Below, piece after piece: positions 33,730 to 41,434 of a stretch of DNA of 43,570 nucleotides; position 1 is the stretch's first letter, and every line of letters begins with the position of its first letter. Under the pieces are notes generated by a model. That model did no database searches. It had not been told where the DNA came from and was given only the letters and a program-made list of their open reading frames with translations. The DNA is from Clostridia bacterium (GTDB lineage Bacteria; Bacillota; Clostridia; Oscillospirales; CAG-272), in the NCBI GenBank assembly GCA_017456985.1, contig JAFTIH010000043.1:1-43570 (forward strand), given 5' to 3'. A program made the position numbers and the translations under genes.

Positions 33730-35139
33730 ATGAAAGCATATCATTCTCTTTTACGGTTTGCGGAAAAGCTGGTTGACCTTGGCATCAACTTCTTTGCCGC
33801 GTATATCGGCTATCTTGCCGCGGTGGCGGAGCAGCCGCGCATCGTTGCAGATGGCAGAGGACAAGCCGTCGCGGCGGCAGTGATCGCCTTGATCTCGGTG
33901 GTTTCTTATACCTATTTCGGCGTTTACCGCCCGATGCGCTCGGAGCGCCGCACCTTCTACGTCGGCAGGATCCTCTCGGTCAACTTTCTTATTTTCTGCC
34001 TTTACGTTATTTATTCGGTCGTATTTCTCTCGGACTACCAATTCTACTTTTTGTGGGCGACAACGGCGTTCCTCATCAGCACCGTGGCGCTCGTCGTCAA
34101 GAAGTACGTGATCATGACCATTCTCTACCGCGTGCGAAGCAGTCGCCGCAACATCAAATACGTGCTCGTGCTGACCGACAGCCAAGAGGTGACGGACGAG
34201 TATATGCGCGAGATCCATCTCAACCCCAACTTCGGCTACACGGTGATCGGCTACGTGGGCAACACCGCGATCGAGGGGTTAAAGCATCTCGGCACGACGG
34301 GAGAGCTCGACGCGATCTTGCGTCGTCACCAGCCCGACGAGGTGGTGATGGCGTTTGAGACGGTGCGCCGTGCGACCATTACCAAGTACGTGTCTATTTG
34401 CGACGACAACTGCGTGAAGGTGTGGGCGATCCCCGCCGTTTGCGGTATCTTTAAGTCCCAGCGTCAGGTCCGCCAAATGGGTATGCTTCCGATGATCGAC
34501 GTGCGAAGCAACCCGCTCGACCATCCCTTGGCGCGCGCCGCGAAGCGCACGACGGACATTATTTTGTCGCTTCTTATTATCATTCTGACCTCTCCGCTGA
34601 TGCTCGTGGCGGCGATCGGGGTGAAGATCTCCTCCCCCGGACCCATTTTATTCCGTCAGGAGCGCGTGGGACAGAACAACCGCATTTTCACCATTTACAA
34701 GTTCCGCTCGATGCGCGTGAACGCCGAGCAGGACTCGGGGTGGACGACGGATCACGATCCGCGCAAGACGCGCTTCGGTAACTTTATCCGCAAGTATTCC
34801 ATCGACGAGCTTCCGCAGTTTTTCAACGTCCTCAAGGGGGATATGAGCATCGTGGGGCCCCGTCCCGAGATGACGCGTTTCGTGGAGCAGTTCCGCAAAA
34901 CGGTCCCGCTGTATATGCTTAAGCACTCGGTGCGCCCCGGGATCACGGGGCTTGCCCAGATCCACGGCTTGCGCGGCGATACCTCTATTGAGCGCCGCAT
35001 TGAGGAGGACATTTACTATATCGAGCATTGGTCTTGGTTTGAAGACATCAAGATCATCCTTTTGACGCCCTTCAAGGCGATCAACAAGCACGAAAAGGCG
35101 CCCGAGGCGCAAGACGGCGCACAAGACAAGGAGCAATAA
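33730..35139 (+). CDS. Undecaprenyl-phosphate sugar phosphotransferase (WcaJ/CpsE-like)
   Basis: A 469-aa polyprenyl-phosphate glycosylphosphotransferase that loads the first sugar-1-phosphate on undecaprenyl phosphate. About four N-terminal membrane helices (residues 10-130) lead to a Rossmann-like cytoplasmic domain (KYVLVLTDSQE). A re-entrant helix near residue 280 precedes the catalytic domain with KFRSMRVNAEQDSGW, the DE pair in YSIDELPQ, GDMSIVGPRPEM and RPGITGLAQIHG. The tail is acidic and Gln-rich. GGTGA sits three bases before the ATG. The O-antigen-ligase-like gene follows 22 bp later. Confidence 0.94.
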   Translation: MKAYHSLLRFAEKLVDLGINFFAAYIGYLAAVAEQPRIVADGRGQAVAAAVIALISVVSYTYFGVYRPMRSERRTFYVGRILSVNFLIFCLYVIYSVVFLSDYQFYFLWATTAFLISTVALVVKKYVIMTILYRVRSSRRNIKYVLVLTDSQEVTDEYMREIHLNPNFGYTVIGYVGNTAIEGLKHLGTTGELDAILRRHQPDEVVMAFETVRRATITKYVSICDDNCVKVWAIPAVCGIFKSQRQVRQMGMLPMIDVRSNPLDHPLARAAKRTTDIILSLLIIILTSPLMLVAAIGVKISSPGPILFRQERVGQNNRIFTIYKFRSMRVNAEQDSGWTTDHDPRKTRFGNFIRKYSIDELPQFFNVLKGDMSIVGPRPEMTRFVEQFRKTVPLYMLKHSVRPGITGLAQIHGLRGDTSIERRIEEDIYYIEHWSWFEDIKIILLTPFKAINKHEKAPEAQDGAQDKEQ

Positions 35140-35161
35140 CTTCCAAAAGGGGGATAGGCAT

Positions 35162-36550
35162 ATGGCACGAAACATCGCGCGTGACGGCTTTGCTTGCCGC
35201 ACGGAACGGTTTTTTGGCAGCCGATGGTATCCCCCTTTCATTATGCTCCTTATTTTTCTGGCGCATACGATGGCGTGGGAGCTGCCCGTGCTGGGCGTGC
35301 TCGTTGCGCTCGTAGGGCTGGGTGCCGCCGTGTCGCACGACTTGCGCTTTCTTTTACCGCCCCTTCTTGGGGGTGTGTGTATGATCTCGCTCGCGCATAC
35401 GCCCTACCTTCCTACCGAAAGCGACTATTTTTTCAAGGCGGAAAGCCTTGCCGTGCTTCTTTCGCTTGGCGCGCTTCTTTTGTGCTTTCTCGTCATTTTT
35501 CTCATCCGTAACGCCAAGGGGACGTCGCCCTTTTCCTCGCTTCGCTTAAAATGGGGCTTTCTCGGCTTCTTTGCGGCGATGGCACTGTCGGGACTCGGGC
35601 AGGAAAACGCCCTCAAAAATCTGCTTTACGGCGTGGGCGTGGGTGCGTCCTTCCTTCTTATATATCTTTTGTTCGGGCTGTACCACCCGAAGACCAAGCA
35701 AAACGCCGAGCATTTTCTCTATACGCTGACGTGCATCGGACTGCTCGTTTTGGCGGAGCTTTTGGTCGTATATCTGACGGTGGTCGAGTACGACGGATGG
35801 ATCCCGCTCAAGGAGAGCGTACTCGTCGGCTGGGGCACGTGGACGCACGCGGGCGCGATGGCGGCGATATGCATCGGCGCTCCCTTCTATTTTGCCCGCG
35901 GGGCAAGGCGCCCGCTTCCCTACCTGTTTGCGGGGGGTGCCGTTACCCTTGCGCTTTTACTTTCCGCAAGCCGCGCGGCGTGGCTGTACGGGCTTCTCGT
36001 GCTTGCCGCAGCGCTCCTTCTTTGCTGTCTTGGCGGCAAAAACCGCCGCGCACTGCGCATAACGATTGCCGCTCTGATCCTGCTTGCGGCGGTAGCAGTG
36101 GTGCTTCTTTTGCCTAAGATCCTTGCGTTTCTTTCCGTTTTCATCAAGCTTGGCGTGGGCGACAACGGGCGCTTCGAGCTTTGGCGCAAGGCGATCGATG
36201 CCTTTCTTGCCGCTCCCGTGTTCGGGCGCGGGTTCTTCAACTCGGACGTGGTGCTTTCCTTCCCGCCCATTATGCCTTATCTTTACCACAACACGCCCTT
36301 GCAGATGCTGGGCGCGGCGGGCGGTGTCGGCCTGCTTTTATACGGTCTTCACCGTGCGGGAACGCTCCGTCTTGCGTGGAAAAGGCGGCACAGCCCCCTC
36401 TCGCTCTTCCTGCTTCTTACGCCGCTCGCTCTCGTGTTAACGAGCCTGACCGACGAGCATATCTTCCATATTTATCCCGCGTTTTACTACGCCGTCGCCC
36501 TCTCGCTTGCCGAGGGACGGTACGAGGACGGTCCCGTGCTCGAAAAGTAA
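35162..36550 (+). CDS. O-antigen ligase / Wzy-like polymerase
   Basis: A 462-aa membrane protein with about eleven helices. A large extracytoplasmic loop is in the second half, with SASRAAWLYG before it and DNGRFELWRKAID, FGRGFFNSD and YHNTPLQMLGAAG inside it, matching the Wzy_C/O-antigen ligase family. It would polymerise or attach the glycan begun by the phosphotransferase encoded just upstream. GGGGGAT lies six bases before the ATG. No flippase or chain-length regulator is adjacent, so the locus is incomplete or scattered. It ends at the terminator at 36558-36610. Confidence 0.85.
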   Translation: MARNIARDGFACRTERFFGSRWYPPFIMLLIFLAHTMAWELPVLGVLVALVGLGAAVSHDLRFLLPPLLGGVCMISLAHTPYLPTESDYFFKAESLAVLLSLGALLLCFLVIFLIRNAKGTSPFSSLRLKWGFLGFFAAMALSGLGQENALKNLLYGVGVGASFLLIYLLFGLYHPKTKQNAEHFLYTLTCIGLLVLAELLVVYLTVVEYDGWIPLKESVLVGWGTWTHAGAMAAICIGAPFYFARGARRPLPYLFAGGAVTLALLLSASRAAWLYGLLVLAAALLLCCLGGKNRRALRITIAALILLAAVAVVLLLPKILAFLSVFIKLGVGDNGRFELWRKAIDAFLAAPVFGRGFFNSDVVLSFPPIMPYLYHNTPLQMLGAAGGVGLLLYGLHRAGTLRLAWKRRHSPLSLFLLLTPLALVLTSLTDEHIFHIYPAFYYAVALSLAEGRYEDGPVLEK

Positions 36551-36557
36551 CGTCGCG

Positions 36558-36610
36558 AAAAGAGAGAACCGCTCGGTCCGCGTGCCGCCACGGTTCTCTT
36601 TTTCTTTTTG
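36558..36610 (+). terminator. Terminator of the polysaccharide operon
   Basis: AGAGAACCG (36563-36571) with CGGTTCTCT (36591-36599), A run on the left and a T-rich tail. The 19-base loop is longer than usual. Confidence 0.82.
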
Positions 36611-36619
36611 GAAAAGTTC

Positions 36620-36648
36620 TTGACAAACACCCCGTTTTGCGATACAAT
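36620..36648 (+). promoter_or_regulatory. Sigma-A promoter for the RyR/RCK-like gene
   Basis: TTGACA (36620-36625), 17-bp spacer, TACAAT (36643-36648). Transcription would start near 36655, within an 11-bp dyad. Confidence 0.9.
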
Positions 36649-36651
36649 GAA

Positions 36652-36683
36652 GTTAGCCTATCCCTAGGTTGTGATAGGCTAAC
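36652..36683 (+). promoter_or_regulatory. 11-bp dyad over the start of the RyR/RCK-like transcript
   Basis: GTTAGCCTATC (36652-36662), 10-base loop, GATAGGCTAAC (36673-36683), perfect. There is no T run after it, so it is not a terminator. It could be an operator or a 5'-end stem-loop. AAGGAG follows, 9 bases before the ATG at 36702. Confidence 0.75.
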
Positions 36684-36701
36684 AAAACAAGGAGAACGCA
36701 A

Positions 36702-38504
36702 ATGATCGTTTTTGATATTATCGCCTTCGTCTGCCTCGGGCTTTTGCTCGCACTTGGCATCGCCGTGCTGCTACTCTGCCGTGCGCCGTACAAGGCGTCC
36801 CGCTTTTTGACCCCCTCGCGCTTACTTGCGGCGGGTGTTTTCTTCATCGCTGTGATCTTCTTTTTCCCCTACTACAACGATGAATTTCTTCACTTTTCCG
36901 CTCTGCCGCGCATTTGGGAGAGCCTTTGGTCCTCGGTGCATCACGCGGTGCGTCTGTTCGTGATCGACACCGATCTCGGCGAGTTTGCCGCCTCCGTCAA
37001 CCGTCCGCTTTACAGCGTCACGGCGACCATCCTGTTTTTGATCGCTCCCCTTCTGACCGCAGGGGTGATCTTATCCTTCTTTGAAGGCTTTGCTTCCTAC
37101 CGCAAATGCTTTATGCGCCGCAGAAACGACGCGTATATCTTTTCCGAGCTCAGCGAGAAATCGCTCGCCTTAGCAAGCGACCTTGCCAAGAACCATCCCG
37201 CCGCCGTGATCATCTTCACCGACGTGTTTGAGGAGGAGGGCGAGCGGAGCTTCGAGCTTAAGGAAAAGGCGAAGGAGATGGGCGCCGTTTGCTTCAAAAA
37301 GGATATGGCGACGCTTGACTTTTCCTTCTTCTCTCACGCGTCGGCGCTGTACTTTTTTGCCATTGGCGAGGACGAAAGCGAAAATATCACGCAGACCTTC
37401 GCCCTTTGCCGCCGCAGCGATGACTACGCCAAGCAAAAGAACGTCGTCCTTTACGTGTTCACGCGCGAGATCGAAAACGAGCTTTTGCTTTCCAATCTTC
37501 CCGAAAGCCATATCGTGGTGCGCCGCGTGGATGACGACCGTGCGCTCGTCCACCGCAACCTCTTTGATAGCGGCGAGGAGCTTTTCAAGCACGCCATCCC
37601 GACGGCTGACGGCAAAAAGCTCATTCGCGCCGTCGTCGTGGGTACGGGCGGACACGGCACCGAAATGCTCCGCGCCCTGCCCTGGTTTTGCCAGATGGAG
37701 GGGTACCGCATTGAGATCCACGCCTTCGACCGCGACGCGAGCGCCAGGGACCGCTTTACCCTGCTTGCCCCCGAGCTGATGTCCGAAAAGAACAACGGCG
37801 TTTACGTTCACGACGAAGCGCAATACAAGATCGAATTTCACGCGGGCATCTCGGTGGACGACGCCTCCTTCACGAGAGAGCTTGCCAAGATCGGCACGCC
37901 GACCTACGTCTTTATCTCGATGGGTAACGATGCGCGCAACGTGCGCACCGCCGTCGTTCTGCGCCGCTTCTTCCGTCAGATCCACGCGCCCTTTGATCCC
38001 GTCATCCACGCCATCGTGTACGACACCAAGAGCAAGGGCATTCTTGACCACGCGAAAAACTGGAAGGGCAAGGAGTACGGCATCCGCTTTATCGGCGACC
38101 TGGAAGAGATCTTCTCCGAGCGCGTGATCCTGCTCGGCGACCTGGAAGCGGAGGCGTTAAAGACGCATTTAAGCTACGGTGCGGACGTAGATAGCTTCTA
38201 CCGCTATGAGTACAATTACCGTTCCTCGATGGCGTCCGCTCTGCATTTGCATTTGCGCAAGAAGCTTGGCATCGCGTATTTTGAAAAAGAAGAGCTTACC
38301 GAGGAGGAGCGCGATCTACTGGAACGCGTGGAGCACAACCGCTGGAACGCCTACATGCGTGCCGAGGGCTACGTTTACTCGGGCTCGCCCGAGTCTGACT
38401 CCCGCGACGACCTTGCCTTGATGCACCACAATCTCGTTCCCTTTGACGAGTTGTCGGAGGAGGATAAGAGAAAGGATAGCATCGTCGGCTCCCGCAAATC
38501 GTAA
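36702..38504 (+). CDS. Membrane-anchored protein with RCK/TrkA-like modules and C-terminal RyR-like domain
   Basis: A 600-aa protein with three hydrophobic helices (about 2-26, 39-58 and 103-127). A first alpha/beta module (140-300, AYIFSELSEKSLALA, no Gly-rich loop) follows. A second Rossmann module has VVVGTGGHGTEML (312-323), a plausible nucleotide-binding loop, and VFISMGNDARN later. The last 60 residues (EHNRWNAYMRAEGYVYSG, then LVPFDELSEEDKRKD) fit the RyR repeat motif known from ryanodine receptors and bacterial RyR-domain proteins. The order resembles ligand-gated channels with RCK-type sensors, but no clear selectivity filter is seen. It is monocistronic with its own promoter and dyad. 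Confidence 0.75.
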   Translation: MIVFDIIAFVCLGLLLALGIAVLLLCRAPYKASRFLTPSRLLAAGVFFIAVIFFFPYYNDEFLHFSALPRIWESLWSSVHHAVRLFVIDTDLGEFAASVNRPLYSVTATILFLIAPLLTAGVILSFFEGFASYRKCFMRRRNDAYIFSELSEKSLALASDLAKNHPAAVIIFTDVFEEEGERSFELKEKAKEMGAVCFKKDMATLDFSFFSHASALYFFAIGEDESENITQTFALCRRSDDYAKQKNVVLYVFTREIENELLLSNLPESHIVVRRVDDDRALVHRNLFDSGEELFKHAIPTADGKKLIRAVVVGTGGHGTEMLRALPWFCQMEGYRIEIHAFDRDASARDRFTLLAPELMSEKNNGVYVHDEAQYKIEFHAGISVDDASFTRELAKIGTPTYVFISMGNDARNVRTAVVLRRFFRQIHAPFDPVIHAIVYDTKSKGILDHAKNWKGKEYGIRFIGDLEEIFSERVILLGDLEAEALKTHLSYGADVDSFYRYEYNYRSSMASALHLHLRKKLGIAYFEKEELTEEERDLLERVEHNRWNAYMRAEGYVYSGSPESDSRDDLALMHHNLVPFDELSEEDKRKDSIVGSRKS

Positions 38505-38524
38505 AAATGAAATCCCCACGCGAT

Positions 38525-38720
38525 AGCGTGATGCTCCGCTTGGAGCATCACGCTAAACGATGCTTGCCCTTGCAGGCAAATGATGTTGCCTTCGGCAGTG
38601 ATGTTCACTTCGTGAATGATGTTATGCCTTACGGCATAGTGAGCAAGCATCCCATCACTGCGAGCTTTTGCGAGCAACATCATTATGCGTAGCATAACAT
38701 CACTTTTGCGTCAGCAAAAA
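38525..38720. repeat. Array of small hairpins with interspersed GATGTT / AACATC
   Basis: It starts with a 13-bp stem (38525-38537 with 38542-38554). A 9-bp stem (38559-38567 with 38643-38651) encloses hairpins 38587-38597, 38604-38616 and 38623-38638. Further hairpins are at 38683-38697 and 38704-38719. The direct unit GATGTT (or GATGCT) recurs in the first half and its complement AACATC in the second, so the two halves can also pair with each other. No gene lies in 38505-38987. After the array come a terminator and, near 38818-38831, a 14-bp palindrome TTTGACCGGTCAAA. Confidence 0.8.
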
Positions 38721-38735
38721 CATCACGAACAGAAA

Positions 38736-38783
38736 AAAGAGCAAACATTCAAGATTTTTCGTCTTGCGTGTTTGCTCTTTCTA
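38736..38783. terminator. Terminator-like hairpin after the hairpin array
   Basis: A 12-bp stem (38736-38747 with 38769-38780) with an inner 5-bp stem (38750-38754 with 38762-38766). It has A-rich left and T-containing right flanks, and is the best candidate to end the RyR/RCK-like transcript. Confidence 0.75.
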
Positions 38784-38914
38784 ATTGTGTAGGGTTTGGA
38801 CTGAACCTATATTGCGTTTTGACCGGTCAAATGCGATGCTTGCACTTTTGGTGAGTTATAATTTCCCCGCTGTGCCATCTCACTGTGCCGTGGGGATTTT
38901 TATGTATGAGCCTC

Positions 38915-38943
38915 TTGCATTTGCGGTAAAAATATGGTATGAT
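38915..38943 (+). promoter_or_regulatory. Extended -10 sigma-A promoter for the MFS transporter
   Basis: TTGCAT (38915-38920), 17-bp spacer ending TGG, TATGAT (38938-38943). AAAGGA lies about seven bases before the ATG at 38988. Confidence 0.85.
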
Positions 38944-38987
38944 GAAAGTAGCGCAAAATGCGTGCCTCACGGCGGAAAGGACACTTT

Positions 38988-40526
38988 ATGAAGTTAAATT
39001 ACAAAAAGACGATCTTCGTGGGCTTTGCCTTTTTCCTCATTTGCACCTTCTGGCAAGCGTACGACACGCTGGTTCCCAAAATTTTAACGGACAAGTTCGG
39101 TATGCCGCAAACGGTTTCGGGCATCGTGATGGCGCTCGACAACGTGCTGGCGCTATTCCTGCTTCCGCTGTTCGGCTCACTTTCGGACCGTCACAAGGGA
39201 AAGCGCGGACGCCGCACTCCCTTTATCGTGATCGGAACTCTCCTCGCCTCGGTGCTTCTCGTGACCCTTTCGGTCGCGGACAATGCACAGCTTGCTAAAA
39301 TCGAGGCAGTTTCCGGGATCGACGACCCCGCTGCACTCGAGGTGCTGTACGACGAGAGCGACGAGCTTTCCGTGGAGTTTGACGGAAAGAAGATCTCCGA
39401 AATCTTCACGAAGGAAGAATTCACCGCCATTCGCTCGGACGATAAGACGAATGACGATTATACGACCTACGTGGTGCCGCTTCGCCAAAGCTATGCGGCG
39501 TCAAGGACGAAGGCGGACCCCTTGCCCTTTATTCTCTTTACCGTCATTCTTTTGCTTATTCTCGTATCGATGGGCATCTTCCGCTCCCCTGCGGTCGCCT
39601 TAATGCCCGACGTTACCCCCAAGCCCCTGCGCTCCAAGGCGAACGCCATCATCAACCTGATGGGGGCTGTGGGCGGTATTCTCGTGCTGGCACTTGGCAT
39701 CGTCTTTGGCACGGGTAAGGCGCAAAACGCGCTGATGAGCTACACCGCCTTCTTCGGCGTGGTGGCGGGCATTATGCTCGTTTGCCTCGTTATCTTCCTG
39801 CTTCGCGTCAACGAGCCCCGTCTTGTGCGCGAGATGGAGGAGGAGAGCCGTCTTTACGGTGTCGAGGAGGACGAAAAGGCGGAAGAAGCACAGGTGACGG
39901 ACGCCCGCCTTTCTCCCGCACAAATGCGTTCGCTCTTTCTCATTCTCGCATCCGTCGTGCTGTGGTTTATGGGCTACAACGCGGTCACGAGCAAGTATTC
40001 GGTCTATGCGGGAAGCGTGCTGGGGCTTGACTACAACACCACGCTCATCGTCGCACAGGCTGCCGCGATCGTTTCCTACGTTCCCATTGGCTTTATCTCC
40101 TCGCGTGTGGGCAGAAAAAAGACGATCCTCGGCGGTATTGCTCTGCTGGGTACGGCTTTTCTCGTCGCATCCTTCTTGCGTGAGGGAAGCTCGCCGCTTC
40201 TTTTGAACGTGCTTTTTGCGATGGCAGGTATGGGCTGGGCGGCGATCGGCGTCAACTCCTACCCGATGGTCGTGGAGCTGGCAAAAAGCGGCAACGTGGG
40301 AAAATATACGGGCTTCTATTACACCGCGTCTATGGCGGCGCAGACCCTCACACCCGTGCTCTCGGGCGCCTTGATGGACAGCCCCTTGGGTATGACGTCG
40401 CTCTTCCCCTACGCGACCGTATTCGTGGCGCTTGCCGCCCTGACGATGCTCTTCGTCAAGCACGGCGACGTAAAGCCCACCGAGAAGAAGAGTCTGCTCG
40501 AAACGCTCGGCACGGACACGGAATAA
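38988..40526 (+). CDS. MFS transporter, possibly sugar/cation symporter type
   Basis: A 512-aa transporter with about twelve membrane helices. The loop between helices 2 and 3 has the MFS signature GSLSDRHKGKRGRRTP, and the second half has the matching SSRVGRKKTILGG. The KGKRGRRTPFI string also occurs in glycoside-pentoside-hexuronide symporters and sucrose-like carriers. An acidic ~80-residue insertion (from SVADNAQLAKIEAVSG to about LRQSYAASRTK) separates helix 3 from helix 4 and should lie outside the cell. A Glu-rich cytoplasmic loop joins the halves. The ATG at 38988 is used; the earlier ATG at 38958 lacks a ribosome site. Substrate unknown. Confidence 0.88.
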   Translation: MKLNYKKTIFVGFAFFLICTFWQAYDTLVPKILTDKFGMPQTVSGIVMALDNVLALFLLPLFGSLSDRHKGKRGRRTPFIVIGTLLASVLLVTLSVADNAQLAKIEAVSGIDDPAALEVLYDESDELSVEFDGKKISEIFTKEEFTAIRSDDKTNDDYTTYVVPLRQSYAASRTKADPLPFILFTVILLLILVSMGIFRSPAVALMPDVTPKPLRSKANAIINLMGAVGGILVLALGIVFGTGKAQNALMSYTAFFGVVAGIMLVCLVIFLLRVNEPRLVREMEEESRLYGVEEDEKAEEAQVTDARLSPAQMRSLFLILASVVLWFMGYNAVTSKYSVYAGSVLGLDYNTTLIVAQAAAIVSYVPIGFISSRVGRKKTILGGIALLGTAFLVASFLREGSSPLLLNVLFAMAGMGWAAIGVNSYPMVVELAKSGNVGKYTGFYYTASMAAQTLTPVLSGALMDSPLGMTSLFPYATVFVALAALTMLFVKHGDVKPTEKKSLLETLGTDTE

Positions 40527-40541
40527 AAACCTCTCTGCTTT

Positions 40542-40580
40542 GCGGATTGGTGTCTTAGGACACCAATCCGCTTTTTATTT
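40542..40580 (+). terminator. Terminator of the MFS transporter gene
   Basis: A 13-bp perfect stem (40542-40554 with 40559-40571), TTAG loop, then TTTTTATTT. Confidence 0.95.
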
Positions 40581-40663
40581 CCCGTTTTGTATTATTTTAA
40601 CTATATTTTTTAGAATAAAATTTGTTTTTTGTGAAAAAATAACAAAAAAATCCGTAAAACCTC

Positions 40664-40692
40664 TTTACAAACGCAAAAAGATCTGCTACAAT
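40664..40692 (+). promoter_or_regulatory. Extended -10 sigma-A promoter for the sfp-like gene
   Basis: TTTACA (40664-40669), 17-bp spacer ending TGC, TACAAT (40687-40692). Confidence 0.85.
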
Positions 40693-40728
40693 ATAAGAGA
40701 AGACATCAAAATCCGAAAGGAGCGCAGG

Positions 40729-41319
40729 ATGAAGTGGGAGAGTCTTGACATCCGTCAGTTTTCAAGCAGTGATTATATTGCCGCTTATCAGCATCTTGAC
40801 GACGTAAAGCGCGCCAAGGTGGAGCGCACCAGACAAAAGAAGGACCGTTTGCGCACCGTCGCCGCAGATGCGCTTGCGCGAAGAATGTTGGGAAAGGCGA
40901 TGGGCTGCGCCCCCGAGGCGGTGTGCTTTGCGTACAGCGAAAACGGAAAGCCGACGGCAATCGGAAAATACGAGCTTTCCATCAGCCATTCGGAAAATCT
41001 CGTGGTGGTCGCCATTCATACGGGACCCGTGGGCATTGACGTGGAGCATATTCACGAGGTGTCCCCCCGTCTTGCAAAGAAGTACTTTTGTGCAGACGAG
41101 AACTTTTATATCTTCGGTCACGAGCCGCACGACGTGGATTTTGAGCAAATACCGAGAGATGACGTCCGCTTGCGGTTTTTCGAGATCTGGACGGCGAAGG
41201 AAGCGTATCTCAAATCCATCGGCGAGGGGCTGTCGCACCTAAGGACCATCAACACGACGACGCTTCCCTTTGAACGCCATTTGATCGAAAACGAGTATCT
41301 CGTCACCATTTATTATTAA
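40729..41319 (+). CDS. 4'-phosphopantetheinyl transferase (Sfp-type)
   Basis: A 196-aa transferase that moves the phosphopantetheine arm from CoA to the serine of carrier proteins. The Mg2+/CoA motifs are GIDVEHIHEV and FFEIWTAKEAYLKSIGEGL (WxxKEA), with SISHSE upstream. The ATG at 40729 has AAAGGAG six bases upstream. A 63-residue longer reading from 40540 runs through the promoter and is rejected. It is monocistronic with its own promoter and terminator. No polyketide or peptide synthetase genes are in view, so the target could be the fatty-acid ACP or carriers elsewhere. Confidence 0.92.
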   Translation: MKWESLDIRQFSSSDYIAAYQHLDDVKRAKVERTRQKKDRLRTVAADALARRMLGKAMGCAPEAVCFAYSENGKPTAIGKYELSISHSENLVVVAIHTGPVGIDVEHIHEVSPRLAKKYFCADENFYIFGHEPHDVDFEQIPRDDVRLRFFEIWTAKEAYLKSIGEGLSHLRTINTTTLPFERHLIENEYLVTIYY

Positions 41320-41324
41320 ACTGT

Positions 41325-41352
41325 AAAAAGCGGCACGGCGTGCCGCTTTTTT
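41325..41352 (+). terminator. Terminator of the sfp-like gene
   Basis: GCGGCAC (41330-41336), GGC loop, GTGCCGC (41340-41346), A run before and six Ts after. Confidence 0.93.
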
Positions 41353-41361
41353 ATGCGAGAG

Positions 41362-41388
41362 GCGCCCTCTGCTCTTGACAGGGGGCGC
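41362..41388. promoter_or_regulatory. Inverted repeat over the -35 of the LacI-type gene (candidate operator)
   Basis: GCGCCCTCTG (41362-41371) and CAGGGGGCGC (41379-41388) form a 10-bp inverted repeat with one mismatch and a 7-base centre. The right arm begins inside the TTGACA -35, so binding there would block RNA polymerase. Autoregulation is an inference. Confidence 0.5.
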
Positions 41389-41403
41389 AAAAAATGTTAT
41401 GAT
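41375..41403 (+). promoter_or_regulatory. Extended -10 sigma-A promoter for the LacI-type regulator
   Basis: TTGACA (41375-41380), 17-bp spacer ending TGT, TATGAT (41398-41403). Confidence 0.9.
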
Positions 41404-41434
41404 ATAAAAAATGATGACGAAGGGGGGGTCTAGT

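Noticed and set aside
40540-40728. 63-residue N-terminal extension of the Sfp-type protein
   Set aside because: The region contains the previous gene's terminator and this gene's promoter, so it is not translated.
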